The notes beneath the pieces were generated by a model that saw only the letters and a list, made by a program, of their open reading frames with translations, did not search any database and was not told the DNA's origin. A stretch of DNA of 64,000 bases. Origin: an uncultured Pseudomonadota bacterium (lineage in GTDB: Bacteria; Pseudomonadota; Gammaproteobacteria; Burkholderiales; SG8-39). A program made the position numbers and the translations under genes. This document shows positions 46,529 through 56,557 of the stretch, piece after piece. Within the stretch, counting starts at the first letter, position 1; each line of letters starts with the position of its first letter. Where the stretch lies: NCBI GenBank assembly GCA_903921325.1, contig CAIXPL010000006.1, positions 1 to 64,000 of the forward strand, read 5' to 3'.

Positions 46529-46918
46529 ATGAATCTGTTCAGCTACGGGTCCCTGATGTTCGATCCGGTATTGATGCAAGTGGTGGGGCGCCTCGCGCGC
46601 TCGCAGCCAGGACACCTGCTTGGCTGGTCGCGCCATGCAATCCAGGGAGAAATCTATCCGGCCGCCATCCCTGTCCCCGGCGCCAGCATCGAGGGTCGGG
46701 TATGGCTCGATCTGACTGTCGAGGAAGTGTCCGCACTCGATCGTTTCGAGTCTGACGAGTACCGCCGCGTGAACGTCCTCGTCGAGGTGGACGGTGCGCG
46801 GGTGCCCTGCTTTGTCTACGAGTGGCGCGATCGCTCGCGCATGCTTGCGCAGGACTGGTCGCCTGAGGCGTTTCGCGAGACCGGGTTGGCGGGTTTTGTA
46901 CAACAGCGGTCAGGTTGA
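46529..46918 (+). CDS. Gamma-glutamylcyclotransferase-like (AIG2/BtrG fold) protein
   Basis: A 129-residue protein of the GGCT-like fold. The N-terminal NLFSYGSLMFDP is the substrate-binding YGSL motif. A glutamate in LDRFESDEYRRV matches the family catalytic position. Members convert gamma-glutamyl amines to 5-oxoproline plus amine, but many bacterial AIG2-like proteins are uncharacterised. Start ATG 46529 was chosen because the fold begins there. A 5-oxoproline product would be of interest beside the HyuA/HyuB (oxoprolinase-family) genes downstream. Confidence 0.8.
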   Translation: MNLFSYGSLMFDPVLMQVVGRLARSQPGHLLGWSRHAIQGEIYPAAIPVPGASIEGRVWLDLTVEEVSALDRFESDEYRRVNVLVEVDGARVPCFVYEWRDRSRMLAQDWSPEAFRETGLAGFVQQRSG

Positions 46919-47074
46919 ATTGCGGCGCGGGCGCACCAGAAAGGAGCGTATGAGGGGTTTTTGCGTAGTCACGGTGCGGCTGTGCTGGCCGAGACGGTCG
47001 GCGGGCGCTTGGGTTGGCACAGCGCGGGTCGGTCTAATCCACCCATTTGGCACAGGGTTTGCAAGACCCTCACC

Positions 47075-48682
47075 ATGAAAAAAATCCCTGTCCCGTCTGC
47101 AGCACGCGCGAGCACCGCTACACGCCACCCCCTCAATTGTCCGACTGCCCTCGGTCACTTGAGCGGCGTGCGACTGGGCGTTGACGCGCACTCAACCACC
47201 GGCGTTCTGCGGCAAGGCCGACGCGTCGATATCGCGATCGCAAACGGTGTGATTCAATCAATCACCGCGGCGGCCACCCGGCGCGCCGGTGACCCGATCG
47301 CGGCACCCAGCCAATTGGACGGACGCGATCTCATCGTGTTCCCCGGCTTTGTGAATGCCCATGTGCATTCCAATGAAATGTTCGAGCAGGGCGCCTACGA
47401 TCGTGCAGCGCTCGAGGAGTGGCTGGTGCTGAGCTACCCGCCCTTGCTGGGCGAACAGCCTTCGCCGCGCCTCGATTACCTGCGCACGATGATGATGGCG
47501 ATGCAGTCGCTGCGCTCAGGGGTCTGTGCACTGCACGATGATTTCTTGAATCCGGCGGGCGATCCGGAACGCCTCGCCGCAGTATTTCAGGCCTATGAGG
47601 ACATTGGCATCCGGGCCGCGGTGGCCTGCACACTGGGTGATCGGCCCTACCTCGACGGCTTGCCGGAAGGGCGCACGTTGTGTCCACCGGATTTGGCTGC
47701 TCAACTTGACCGCATGCCCATTCGGCCGCTCAAGCAGCAGGTGCGATTTTTTGAAAATGAATATGCCCGCATGCGTGGCACCCGCGGCCCGCGCCTGAGT
47801 CTCACTCTGGGGCCGCGCGGACCGCAGCGCTGTACTGAAGGGCTCATGCGTACGGTGGGCGAATTGGCCCGTGCGGGCAACATCCAGATCAATATGCATG
47901 TGCTTGAGAGCCGCACCCAGTGGCAGAGCGCGCAGCAGCAGTATGCGCAGAGCTATGTTGAAGTGCTTGAACGTAACGGCCTGCTGTGTCCGCAACTGAC
48001 CATGAATCACGCGATCTGGCTCACTGCCAGCGACATCGCTCGCATGGGGGCGAACGGTGTGTCGACCACCCACAATCCGATGTCCAATTTCAAGCTATCG
48101 AGCGGCGTTTCGCCGGTGCGGCAGTTGCTCGCAGCCGGCGTGAATGTGGCGCTTGGCTCCGATGGCCCGGCCACCGGGGATAGCAGCGATTTCATGCAGA
48201 CTATCCGCTTTGCAGCGCTCATTCACAAGCTCGAACCGCAGCGTGGTTTGGCGCCGCCCTCGGCCGCGGCGATTGTGCAGATGGCGAGCCTGGCCGGTGC
48301 CCGATCGATGGGCACTGGGGGCTCGTGTGGCGAATTGCGCCCAGGGGCACAGGCTGATCTGACCTTGCTCGACGCGCGTAATCCAGGCCTGGTGCCGCTC
48401 AATCATGCCGCGCGCCAGCTTGCCTACAGCGTGGGTTCTGACGCCGTACATACTGTGCTGGTGGCCGGTGACCCGGTGTTTCAGGCCGGTCGGTTCACGC
48501 GTATTGACGAGGTTGCAGTGTCAGCGGAAATTCGCGAGGAAGCCGAGCGCTTTCGGCGCATGGTGCTCGCGGCTCGCCATGGCGCACAGCCCGCAATGCT
48601 TGCCTTCATTCGCAAGGTGGTGGCCCACGCGCACCGGCAGGCGACAGTGACGGGTACGGTGAATCGGCCCCTTGCCGGTTGA
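47075..48682 (+). CDS. Amidohydrolase of the TRZ/ATZ deaminase family
   Basis: A 535-residue metal-dependent hydrolase. Metal ligands appear as H-x-H in VNAHVHSNE, then MHVLES, MNHAIWL and the aspartate in LGSDGPATGDSSDF. STTHNPMSNFKLSSGVSP is a typical substrate-side segment. The family deaminates or dechlorinates purines, pterins, triazines and related rings. It is about 90 residues longer than MtaD, with extra sequence at both ends. ATG 47075 is my choice, because the fold starts soon after. It heads a region rich in cyclic-amide enzymes. Confidence 0.82.
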   Translation: MKKIPVPSAARASTATRHPLNCPTALGHLSGVRLGVDAHSTTGVLRQGRRVDIAIANGVIQSITAAATRRAGDPIAAPSQLDGRDLIVFPGFVNAHVHSNEMFEQGAYDRAALEEWLVLSYPPLLGEQPSPRLDYLRTMMMAMQSLRSGVCALHDDFLNPAGDPERLAAVFQAYEDIGIRAAVACTLGDRPYLDGLPEGRTLCPPDLAAQLDRMPIRPLKQQVRFFENEYARMRGTRGPRLSLTLGPRGPQRCTEGLMRTVGELARAGNIQINMHVLESRTQWQSAQQQYAQSYVEVLERNGLLCPQLTMNHAIWLTASDIARMGANGVSTTHNPMSNFKLSSGVSPVRQLLAAGVNVALGSDGPATGDSSDFMQTIRFAALIHKLEPQRGLAPPSAAAIVQMASLAGARSMGTGGSCGELRPGAQADLTLLDARNPGLVPLNHAARQLAYSVGSDAVHTVLVAGDPVFQAGRFTRIDEVAVSAEIREEAERFRRMVLAARHGAQPAMLAFIRKVVAHAHRQATVTGTVNRPLAG

Positions 48683-48799
48683 ATTCAGCGACTGCTGAAT
48701 GTCCGGATAACCCTGCTGTAGGGGTGCGGCCACTACGGAGCAAGAGTAGTACCGTTCGATCAAGCAGAGCCGCACTACTTGATCGAGCGCGCGGATGCC

Positions 48800-50113
48800 T
48801 TAAATGAGGTGCCCTCCTACCGCATCGCCACCGACCAGCACGCAGCGCTCGAGGGCGCCGCCAGCGACCAGGTCCGCTGCATCCTCGGCCTTGGTGATGA
48901 GCAGGTCGGCCCGCGCTCCAACCTTCAGCCCATGCTCGGCATCGATGCGCAGCAGTCTGGCCGGGTTGCCACAGGCCATGTCGAATGCACGGCCCAGATC
49001 TTTTGAGCCCAGGTGGGCGGCGAGCACGGTCCAGCGCGCGATTTCCAGCATGTCACCGGATCCGGTCGGCACGAACGGGTCGCGAATATTGTCTGACGCG
49101 CAGGCCACGGTGACACCGGCATGGGCGAGTTCATTGACCCGTGTGAGGCCGCGCGGCGGCAGGCGATCGGCGTGACGGCCTTGCAGGAACAAATTGGCTG
49201 CGGGCAGCGTGATCACGCCAATGCCGGCATGGGCCAGACGATCGATGATCCGGTTCGCCTCATCGGGGGCAAGCGCCGAGAGCACCGAGCTGTGACTGGC
49301 CACGACCTTGCCCTGCATACCCAGGGCCAGGGTCCGATCAGCCAGCGCATCGAAATGCACCGCGTTCACATCCAGATGCTCATCCATGTGTACGTCGATC
49401 GGCCGGCCAAAGCGCTGTGAGGCATCGAACAGCATGTCGAGAAAGGCATCAACATCATGCGCCCGGGTCGGCGTGCCGCCGACGACATCGGCTCCCATGG
49501 CAAGGGCGTCATCGAGCCAACCCTTGCCCTTTGGGTTATTGATCGCACCACTGGTGATGAAAGCCACCACCTGCAGGCGTATGCGATCCTGCCAGCGTGC
49601 GCGCAACTCGATCAACGCTTCGGCGTTGCGCAGTCCGCACTCCGGATCGATATTGGCATGGGAGCGGATGGCCACGGTGCCGCGCGCCGAGCAGGCACGC
49701 AAAGTGCGCTCGGCGTGCGCGATGACGTCCTCGCGGGTAAGCCGGGTGGCATAGTCGGCAAAGGCCGCGATAGCGCCGTCCAGAGTGCCCTGTGGATTGG
49801 GCACTTCGCGCAAGGTGTGTGACTTGTCCAGGTGCTGGTGCGCGTCAACCAGGCCCGGCACCACCAGGCGGTCAGCCAGATCGATGGTGATCAATTCGGT
49901 GCCCCTTCGCTGTGCCGACGCGGCTGGCGATCCTGCACGGGATGGGACTTCGCGATCGAATGGAATTCCTGAGTCAGGTGGCATGCCACCGGGGATCGGC
50001 TCACCCGGCGCGAGCAAGGCCGCGATGTAGCCTCGCTCGTCGATCAGAATGTCACGCCGCTCGATAGGCGCGTCGCCACTCGCCTGTATTCTGCCGCCGC
50101 GTAGCAATTTCAT
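48800..50113 (-). CDS. Cytosine-deaminase-like amidohydrolase
   Basis: The 437-residue protein resembles the CodA/cytosine-deaminase branch of the amidohydrolases. Visible ligands are VDAHQHLDKSHT (H-x-H), HMDEHLD, VASHSSVLSAL and the catalytic aspartate in ASDNIRDPFVPTGSGDML. The last motif, with DNIRDPF and GSGDM, is distinctive for cytosine and isoguanine deaminase-like enzymes, some of which act on creatinine. There is an Asp/Pro/Gly-rich insertion at about residues 40-70 that is unusual. It is divergent from the VOC-hyuA-hyuB-liv operon and may share its control region. Confidence 0.82.
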   Translation of the reverse strand: MKLLRGGRIQASGDAPIERRDILIDERGYIAALLAPGEPIPGGMPPDSGIPFDREVPSRAGSPAASAQRRGTELITIDLADRLVVPGLVDAHQHLDKSHTLREVPNPQGTLDGAIAAFADYATRLTREDVIAHAERTLRACSARGTVAIRSHANIDPECGLRNAEALIELRARWQDRIRLQVVAFITSGAINNPKGKGWLDDALAMGADVVGGTPTRAHDVDAFLDMLFDASQRFGRPIDVHMDEHLDVNAVHFDALADRTLALGMQGKVVASHSSVLSALAPDEANRIIDRLAHAGIGVITLPAANLFLQGRHADRLPPRGLTRVNELAHAGVTVACASDNIRDPFVPTGSGDMLEIARWTVLAAHLGSKDLGRAFDMACGNPARLLRIDAEHGLKVGARADLLITKAEDAADLVAGGALERCVLVGGDAVGGHLI

Positions 50114-50357
50114 CGTGGAGTCCTTTCACCAGATAAATGGGTCGATTGGGATCAGCAGCAATCATGCCTGCATCGCTCAGACGGTGCTGATCGTAGTCGC
50201 CCGAACAATGGCGCCACGCCTATCGAGGTGCGATAAACGTCCGGAAGGCGTCGGGCGCGGCGTGCGCGGGTGGCGCAATGAGTACAGAATTCGGTTCGGG
50301 CCGATGATGCAGCATTCGACCCAGGCCGATCAATTCAACGCGGAGGAGTCATTGCTG

Positions 50358-51182
50358 ATGAACAATTGCCGAGCGGGCGCGCGTATCAGTCATGTGGCCC
50401 TGGTCTGCAGCGACCTTGACCGCTCGGCCGAATTCTACGAAAGCGTGTTCAACCTCACCCGCGTCGGGCGCGAAGATCTTGAACACGGATCGGGCCTCTA
50501 CCTGTCCGATGGCCTCTTTAACCTCGCCCTGCTGCGCTACAAGGGTGAACAGATGTCCGGGCTGGCCGATGCGGCGCGATTTACCGGCACCCATCATTTC
50601 GGGCTGGTGGTGGATGATCTGGCCGCAGCCGAGACGCGCATCAAGGCGGCCGGCGGCAGCTTTTTCTTTCAGCTCGGCGAGGGCGAGGACAAGGCCAATT
50701 TCGAGCGCAAGTTCAAAGACCCCGATGGCATCATTTTTGACATCTCGCGACATGGCTGGCTGTGCGCCGATGCGGCTTCGCGCGGTGCCCGTCTGCGCCA
50801 CGTCGCCCTGGTGGTGCGTGACCTGGACGCCGCCGCCCGGTTTTATCAGCAGGTGTTTGGCCTTGTCTTTGTCGCTCGTGACGATCAGCCCTTTGGCTCG
50901 GCCGTCTATCTGTCCGATGGCACCGTGAACCTTGCACTGCTGCGCTATGCGGGCAGCGCGGTCTCGGGTCTGAACAATGCGGCCCAGTTCGTGGGCACCC
51001 ACCATTTTGGCTTTGTGGTGGACGATTTGCGCGACTGCGAAGCGCGCATCACCGCCGCCGGTGGCCAGTTTTTCTTTCAACTGGGCGATGGTGAAGACAA
51101 GCAGAATTTTGAGCGCAAGTTCAAAGATCCCGATGGCGTCATTTTTGATATCTCGCACAAGGGATGGCAGTTGGCGCCCTAG
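50358..51182 (+). CDS. Tandem-duplicated VOC domain protein
   Basis: The 274-residue protein consists of two consecutive VOC domains (about residues 8-135 and 145-272) that are strikingly alike. Both contain HVALV near the start, LYLSDG or VYLSDG, NLALLRY, GTHHFG and FERKFKDPDG. This indicates a recent internal duplication. Histidines in HVALV and GTHHFG and the glutamate in FERK could bind metal. ATG 50358 has GGAGGAG upstream; ATG 50304 is an in-frame alternative. It is the first gene of the hyuA-hyuB-liv operon, 45 bases before hyuA. Reaction unknown; an isomerase or epimerase for the ring substrate is possible. Confidence 0.82.
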   Translation: MNNCRAGARISHVALVCSDLDRSAEFYESVFNLTRVGREDLEHGSGLYLSDGLFNLALLRYKGEQMSGLADAARFTGTHHFGLVVDDLAAAETRIKAAGGSFFFQLGEGEDKANFERKFKDPDGIIFDISRHGWLCADAASRGARLRHVALVVRDLDAAARFYQQVFGLVFVARDDQPFGSAVYLSDGTVNLALLRYAGSAVSGLNNAAQFVGTHHFGFVVDDLRDCEARITAAGGQFFFQLGDGEDKQNFERKFKDPDGVIFDISHKGWQLAP

Positions 51183-51227
51183 GCTGCGTTCGGTACCATC
51201 GCAACACATAACAAGGATGAGACAGCT

Positions 51228-53336
51228 GTGCCAGTCATGCGTATTGCCGCCGATGTCGGCGGGACGTTCACCGATTCCGCGCTTTTTGATGAATCCCTCG
51301 GAACGATCCGGCTTGGCAAATCGCTCAGTACGCCACAGCGACTGGTGCAGGGTATCGATGACGCGGTGGCGCGTGCCGGCAGCCGGTTTGCCGATGCCAA
51401 CCTGTTCTTGCATGGCACGACGGTCGCGATCAACACGCTGCTCGAGCGTACGGGCGCGCGCACCGCACTGGTCACCACGCGCGGTTTTCGCGATATTTAT
51501 GAAATCGGCCGCATCAACCGGCCGGAGGCCTACAACCTGTTCTTTCGCAAACACCGGCCGCTGATTGACCGCGCGCAGCGCTTCGAGATTGATGAACGCT
51601 TGCTTGCCTCAGGCGAGGTACGCACCGCCTTGAGCGAAGCGGAACTGGAGCGTGTCGCATCTCTGGTCGAGGCGGCCAAGGTTGAGGCACTCGCCATTCT
51701 GTTTCTGCACTCGTGGAGCAATCCGGTGCATGAGATCAGGGCGCGAGACTACTTCAAACGACGCTTTCCAGGTCTGTACATCACCGCCTCGCACGAGCTG
51801 TCGCAGGAATACCGCGAATTCGAACGCACCTCGACCGTGGCGGCCAACGCCTACGTCGGGCCGCGGGTCGATCGCTACCTGGGCGAGGTGGTTGACCACC
51901 TGCAGCGCGAGCGCTTCGGTGGCAGCTTCCTCATCGTGCAGTCCACCGGCGGCCTCTACGATGTCGAGCGGGCGCGGCGCGAGAGCATCCGCATGCTTGA
52001 ATCCGGCCCCGCTGCGGGGGTGATCGGCACCCGCGAGCTGTGCCGCAGCCTGGGCATGGCCAATGCCATCGCGTTTGATATGGGTGGCACGACCGCCAAG
52101 GCCGGGGTGATCCTCGCTGGCAGCGAACTGATGACATCCAGTTCCATGATCGGCGGCTACGCGGAAGGCTTGCCGGTGCAAATTCCGATGATCGACATCC
52201 AGGAGGTGGGCACTGGCGGGGGCAGCATCGCGCGCCTGGGACCGGGTGGGTCGCTACGCGTCGGCCCGCAAAGCGCGGGGGCGAGTCCAGGGCCGGTCTG
52301 CTACAGCCTCGGCGGTACCGAGCCGACGGTGACCGATGCCAATCTGCTGCTGGGGCGATTGTCCGAGAGCCGCTTTCTGGGCGGTGACATGGCCCTTGAT
52401 CTCGCACTTGCACGTTCGGCCATCAAGGAGCGTTTGGCCGATCCGTTGGGTCTCTCGATTGAGCAGGCGGCCAGTGGCGTGATCCGGATTGCGGCAGCGA
52501 GCATGTCCAATGTGGTGAAGCGGGTGACCACTGAACGCGGCCTCGATGCGCGCGACTTTCCGATGGTGGCCTTCGGCGGGGCAGGTCCGCTGCACGCGGT
52601 GCTGGTGGCGCGCGAACTGCAGATCAGTCAGGTGATTATTCCCAATGCCCCTGGTCATTTCTCAGCCTACGGCATGCTGGTGGCCGACCTGCGCCGTGAT
52701 CAGGTGAAGACCTTGTTCATGCCTCTGGCCGCGCTTGATTTTGATCGGCTGGAAGCGGTCTTCCGGTCGATGGAGGACGAGGCCCTGGTGGATGTGTGCG
52801 CGGCATCGGCGAGCGTCGGGCCGATCGAGCGCCGTCGCGCACTCGATATGCGCTATGTGGGGCAGGAGCATGCAGTCACGGTCGATGTTGCCTTGAGTGC
52901 ATTTGAGCACCGCGATCAGGCCGCCATCAAGCAGGCATTCGATGCGGTGCATGAGCTGCGCTATGGCTACTGCTCGGCCACCGAGCAGGCCGAGATCGTG
53001 AGCCTGCGTTCATCGGTGGCCGGTGCAATGCCAAAACCGGCCCCGCGCGAATTGGCGCCTGCAAGTGCGCTGTCTGCGGGCGCCCGGCCTGCGAATGCGG
53101 CGGTGGCCGTCGAACAGATGTCGCGGGCGGTGTATTTCGATGACGCGTCGGGGTGGGTCGATACCCCGGTGTTTGCGCGCGATCCGCTGTGCGCCGGGCA
53201 GCGCATTGACGGGCCGGCGTTGATTGAAGAGTACGCGTCGACGACGGTGGTGTTTCCGGGTGATCGGGTCGTCGTGGACGGGCAGGGCAATCTGGTGATC
53301 GACATCAGGCTCGATGACACCGCGGAGGCACGATGA
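51228..53336 (+). CDS. hyuA: Hydantoinase/oxoprolinase subunit A (ATP-binding)
   Basis: HyuA-family proteins couple ATP hydrolysis to opening of cyclic imides such as N-methylhydantoin or 5-oxoproline. The 702-residue protein has the N-terminal phosphate-binding AADVGGTFTDSALFD. It then has LHGTTVAINTLLERTGA, GGTTAKAGVILAG, GTGGGSIARLGPGGSLRVGP and FGGAGPLHAVLVARELQI. GTG 51228 has AAGGA ten bases upstream; ATG 51237 is an alternative. It overlaps hyuB by four bases. It is 702 residues and unfused, unlike the single-chain eukaryotic oxoprolinase. Substrate is not certain from sequence. Confidence 0.92.
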   Translation: MPVMRIAADVGGTFTDSALFDESLGTIRLGKSLSTPQRLVQGIDDAVARAGSRFADANLFLHGTTVAINTLLERTGARTALVTTRGFRDIYEIGRINRPEAYNLFFRKHRPLIDRAQRFEIDERLLASGEVRTALSEAELERVASLVEAAKVEALAILFLHSWSNPVHEIRARDYFKRRFPGLYITASHELSQEYREFERTSTVAANAYVGPRVDRYLGEVVDHLQRERFGGSFLIVQSTGGLYDVERARRESIRMLESGPAAGVIGTRELCRSLGMANAIAFDMGGTTAKAGVILAGSELMTSSSMIGGYAEGLPVQIPMIDIQEVGTGGGSIARLGPGGSLRVGPQSAGASPGPVCYSLGGTEPTVTDANLLLGRLSESRFLGGDMALDLALARSAIKERLADPLGLSIEQAASGVIRIAAASMSNVVKRVTTERGLDARDFPMVAFGGAGPLHAVLVARELQISQVIIPNAPGHFSAYGMLVADLRRDQVKTLFMPLAALDFDRLEAVFRSMEDEALVDVCAASASVGPIERRRALDMRYVGQEHAVTVDVALSAFEHRDQAAIKQAFDAVHELRYGYCSATEQAEIVSLRSSVAGAMPKPAPRELAPASALSAGARPANAAVAVEQMSRAVYFDDASGWVDTPVFARDPLCAGQRIDGPALIEEYASTTVVFPGDRVVVDGQGNLVIDIRLDDTAEAR

Positions 53337-55273
53337 GTCAGTCACAATCGACAGCGCCTGTGCATTACGCGCGCAAATCCGATCCGGTGGTCACCGAGAT
53401 CATTCGCAATGGCATGTTTGCGGCGACCGAGGAGATGAAATCCAATCTCATGCGCACCGCCTACAACATGATCATCTACGAGGCGCTCGATTTCACTGTC
53501 GGCTTGTTCGATCGTGACGGTAATACCGTGTCGATTGGCATCGGACTGCCGATGTTCATTCGCGGCATGAGCAACACGGTCAAACGCATGATTGCTCACT
53601 TCGGCCACGATGGTATCGATCCGGGCGATGTGCTGCTTACAAACGATGCCTATATCACTGGCAGCCATCTGAATCACATGACCTTTGTAGTGCCGGTATT
53701 CGATGGCACGCGCATTGTCGGATTCTCTGGCTGCATGGCCCACTGGATGGATGTCGGGGGCACCCTCGGCGGCATGACCCGTGACATCTATTCCGAAGGC
53801 TTGCAGATGCCGATCGTCAAGGCCTGGCGGGCCGGGGTTGAAAACGACGATGTGTTTCGCATCATCGAGATGAACGTGCGCATCCCTGAGCGTGCCATGG
53901 GTGATTTGCGGGCGCAGATCGCCGCTGTCAACACAGGCGAACGGCGCTTCCGCGAGATGATCGGCAAGTACGGCTGTGATGCGGTACTGGGTGCCATCGA
54001 AACCATCTTCGACCAGAGCGAGGCCGCGGCGCGCGAATCCATACGCGCCATTCCCGATGGCACCTATCACGCTGAATCGTTCATGGACGACGATGGTGTC
54101 GATCTGGGGGTACGGGTGCCGATCCGGGTGAAGGTCATCGTGTCAGGCGATGAGATGACCATCGATTTGAGCGATGTCAGCGATCAGGTACGCGGCTTTT
54201 ACAATTCGGGCGAGGCGGCCGGCATCGCCTGCGCCCAGGTGGCGTTCAAATGTCTGACCGCAGCCCTTGAACTGCCGATCAACGATGGCTGTTTTCGGCC
54301 GCTCACAGTCATACTGCCTGAGGGCAAGGTCGTCAATGCGCGCCGGCCTGCGCCGATGCGCTGGTGGATGACCTTTCCGATGACCGTGGTCGATTCGGTG
54401 TTCAAGGCACTGGCCCCGGCCATTCCGACCCAGGTCATTGCCGGCCACCATGCCGATCTGGTGATTGCCATGATTCACGGGCGTCACCCGCAAGATGGCA
54501 AGCTGTACTTGTATCTCGGTGGTTTGATCGGCGGTGGTTGGGGCGCCAAGCACAACGAGGACGGCATGTGTGTCACCGTCGCGATCAACGATGGCGACAC
54601 GCATAACGGCCCCTCCGAGCAGGTCGAGGCGCGCTATCCGGTGGTGATCGAACGCTACTCGCTGCGCGAGGATTCGGGTGGCCCCGGCCGTCAGCGCGGC
54701 GGCTTGGGTGCCGAACAGGTGGTGCGGGTGCTCGCCGACATGATGTTCGACAGCCAGATCGAGCGCGTCGAGTGCCGTCCCTGGGGGCTCCTGGGCGGGC
54801 TCTCGGCACTTGGCAACGAAGTAGCGCTCACGCGCAAGGGTGAGCAGGAGGTGGTCTATGCCTCCGGAAAACTGTTCTCGCAGGTCTTGCGCGCGGGCGA
54901 TGTGTGGACGCTGCGCTCGGGCGGTGGCGGTGGTTTTGGCAGCCCGCTCGATCGCAAACGCGCTGATGTCGAACGCGACGTGGCCAATGGCTATGTGTCG
55001 ATACAGTCAGCCGCCGAGCACTACGGCGTGGTGATCGATGCGGTGAGCCTGCGCGCCGACGAGGCGCGCACGGCGCGCCTGCGTGCGCAGATGAAAGCTG
55101 CAGGCTTGCCCGTCGATCAACCACTGACCAGCCGCGCTCGAACCGCCAGTGGCGAGCGCAAAACCCGTGTACGGGCGACCCGTGCCGGTTTGCGATTGCT
55201 GCCACCTGAGGCACAATCCATGAAAGATGAAGCGCATGAGGCCGGACTCATGGTCATGCGCTGTTGCAGTTAA
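53333..55273 (+). CDS. hyuB: Hydantoinase/oxoprolinase subunit B
   Basis: HyuB is the catalytic partner of HyuA. The 646-residue protein shows the family marks DPVVTEIIRNGMFAATEEM, GDVLLTNDAYITGSHLNHM, GMTRDIYSEGLQMP and the C-terminal LREDSGGPGRQRGGLGAE and GGGGGFGSPLDR. Its start overlaps the hyuA stop. The extreme C-terminus (about the last 60 residues) is basic and variable and is not needed for the fold. An ABC importer gene follows 18 bases later, so the imported ligand is probably the substrate or a precursor. Confidence 0.92.
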   Translation: MSQSQSTAPVHYARKSDPVVTEIIRNGMFAATEEMKSNLMRTAYNMIIYEALDFTVGLFDRDGNTVSIGIGLPMFIRGMSNTVKRMIAHFGHDGIDPGDVLLTNDAYITGSHLNHMTFVVPVFDGTRIVGFSGCMAHWMDVGGTLGGMTRDIYSEGLQMPIVKAWRAGVENDDVFRIIEMNVRIPERAMGDLRAQIAAVNTGERRFREMIGKYGCDAVLGAIETIFDQSEAAARESIRAIPDGTYHAESFMDDDGVDLGVRVPIRVKVIVSGDEMTIDLSDVSDQVRGFYNSGEAAGIACAQVAFKCLTAALELPINDGCFRPLTVILPEGKVVNARRPAPMRWWMTFPMTVVDSVFKALAPAIPTQVIAGHHADLVIAMIHGRHPQDGKLYLYLGGLIGGGWGAKHNEDGMCVTVAINDGDTHNGPSEQVEARYPVVIERYSLREDSGGPGRQRGGLGAEQVVRVLADMMFDSQIERVECRPWGLLGGLSALGNEVALTRKGEQEVVYASGKLFSQVLRAGDVWTLRSGGGGGFGSPLDRKRADVERDVANGYVSIQSAAEHYGVVIDAVSLRADEARTARLRAQMKAAGLPVDQPLTSRARTASGERKTRVRATRAGLRLLPPEAQSMKDEAHEAGLMVMRCCS

Positions 55274-55291
55274 ATTAGGAAGGAGACAGAC

Positions 55292-56557
55292 ATGACTTGC
55301 AGAACATCGGTGCGCGACGTCCGCGCCAGCGCGGCGAGCGCGGTGCTTGGGGTGACGCGGCCTGTATTGACCGGTGCGGTGAGTGCCGCGCTTGTGCTCG
55401 GTGGCCTTACCTACCAGGCGCCCGCGCTTGCCCAGGCGAGCGGCCCGATCAAAATTGGCTTCAACACCGAGTTGACCGGCCCGTGGACGTTCTTCGGCAA
55501 TAGCTGTGTGGCCGGACTCAAGATGGCCAATGATGAGATCAACAAGGCAGGTGGCGTGCTCGGGCGACCGCTCGAATTTGTCACCGTGGACAATCAGACC
55601 AGCCCGACTCAGGCAGTGGCGGCTTCGCGTAATCTGGATGTCAACGACAAGGTCGTCGCGCTCACCGGCCCCACCAGTTCCGATACCGCGCTGGCGATGT
55701 ACGGCTACGCCGAACAACAAAAAATCCCCTATCTGGTGCCGGTGGCGGCTTTTCCGCAACTGACCAAACCCGGGACACGGTATACCTTCCGGATCGAACC
55801 GGATGCCGCGGGCTGGGGCTATGTGATTGCGCGCTTTCTCGAGGAGCGCAAGCCCGGGGCCAAGGTGGCGCTGATGTATTCCGATGCCGCGCTGATGCAT
55901 GCCATCGTGGCCGGGTTCAAGTATCAGGCACCGCGCTCCAAGCTCACCATCGTCTCCGATGTGATGTTTCCGCAAGGCTCAAGCGATGCCACGGTGCAGG
56001 CTGCTCAGGTGCGCGCAGCCAATCCCGATTATGTGATCGTGATGGGGGCCGGCGCGTTTGACAACGTGATGCAAAATCAATTGCTCGATCTGGGTATCAA
56101 GCCCGAGCAGCTTTTGCACCCGTATGGCATCACCACCCAGGTGTTTGGCTGGGGCCAGCGCAGTGCGGGGATGATCTATGGCTCGTTCTTTGACCATGGG
56201 TTGGACAATCTGCCTGCCGAAGGGCGCGATTTCATCAAGCGCTTTGACGCTGCCAATGGCCGGCCACCGTCCTATGTCGAGAACTACTGCTACAACACGC
56301 CCTATATTTTCAAGCAGGCGCTTGAACTGGCAGGCGTGGTCGATCGCGAAAAACTGCGCGATGCGTTCTCGCGCATGAAGGGCCGCGAGGTCACCACCGG
56401 GCTGCCAGTGAGCTTTGACAAGAATGGCGCACGCAAGGAATACATCTATTTCATGCAACTGCTCTCGGTCGATGGCAAGCGTACCTACGCGTCCAAGCAG
56501 ATCTACTATCACGAGTGGGATGCTGACGCGATTCCGGTCTACGATCTGGTCAAGTAG
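55292..56557 (+). CDS. Liv-type ABC transporter substrate-binding protein
   Basis: A 421-residue periplasmic binding protein of the branched-chain-amino-acid/amide type (Peripla_BP_6). The signal region has hydrophobic TGAVSAALVLGGL and ends ALAQAS. Mature features include IKIGFNTELTGPWTFFGNS, GGVLGRPLEFVTVDNQT and VVALTGPTSSD. AGGAAGGAG-like sequence precedes ATG 55292. Such receptors bind amino acids, urea, amides and many aromatic acids. Context in the hyu operon suggests a hydantoin, lactam or carbamoyl compound. It stops directly against the permease start. Confidence 0.9.
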   Translation: MTCRTSVRDVRASAASAVLGVTRPVLTGAVSAALVLGGLTYQAPALAQASGPIKIGFNTELTGPWTFFGNSCVAGLKMANDEINKAGGVLGRPLEFVTVDNQTSPTQAVAASRNLDVNDKVVALTGPTSSDTALAMYGYAEQQKIPYLVPVAAFPQLTKPGTRYTFRIEPDAAGWGYVIARFLEERKPGAKVALMYSDAALMHAIVAGFKYQAPRSKLTIVSDVMFPQGSSDATVQAAQVRAANPDYVIVMGAGAFDNVMQNQLLDLGIKPEQLLHPYGITTQVFGWGQRSAGMIYGSFFDHGLDNLPAEGRDFIKRFDAANGRPPSYVENYCYNTPYIFKQALELAGVVDREKLRDAFSRMKGREVTTGLPVSFDKNGARKEYIYFMQLLSVDGKRTYASKQIYYHEWDADAIPVYDLVK

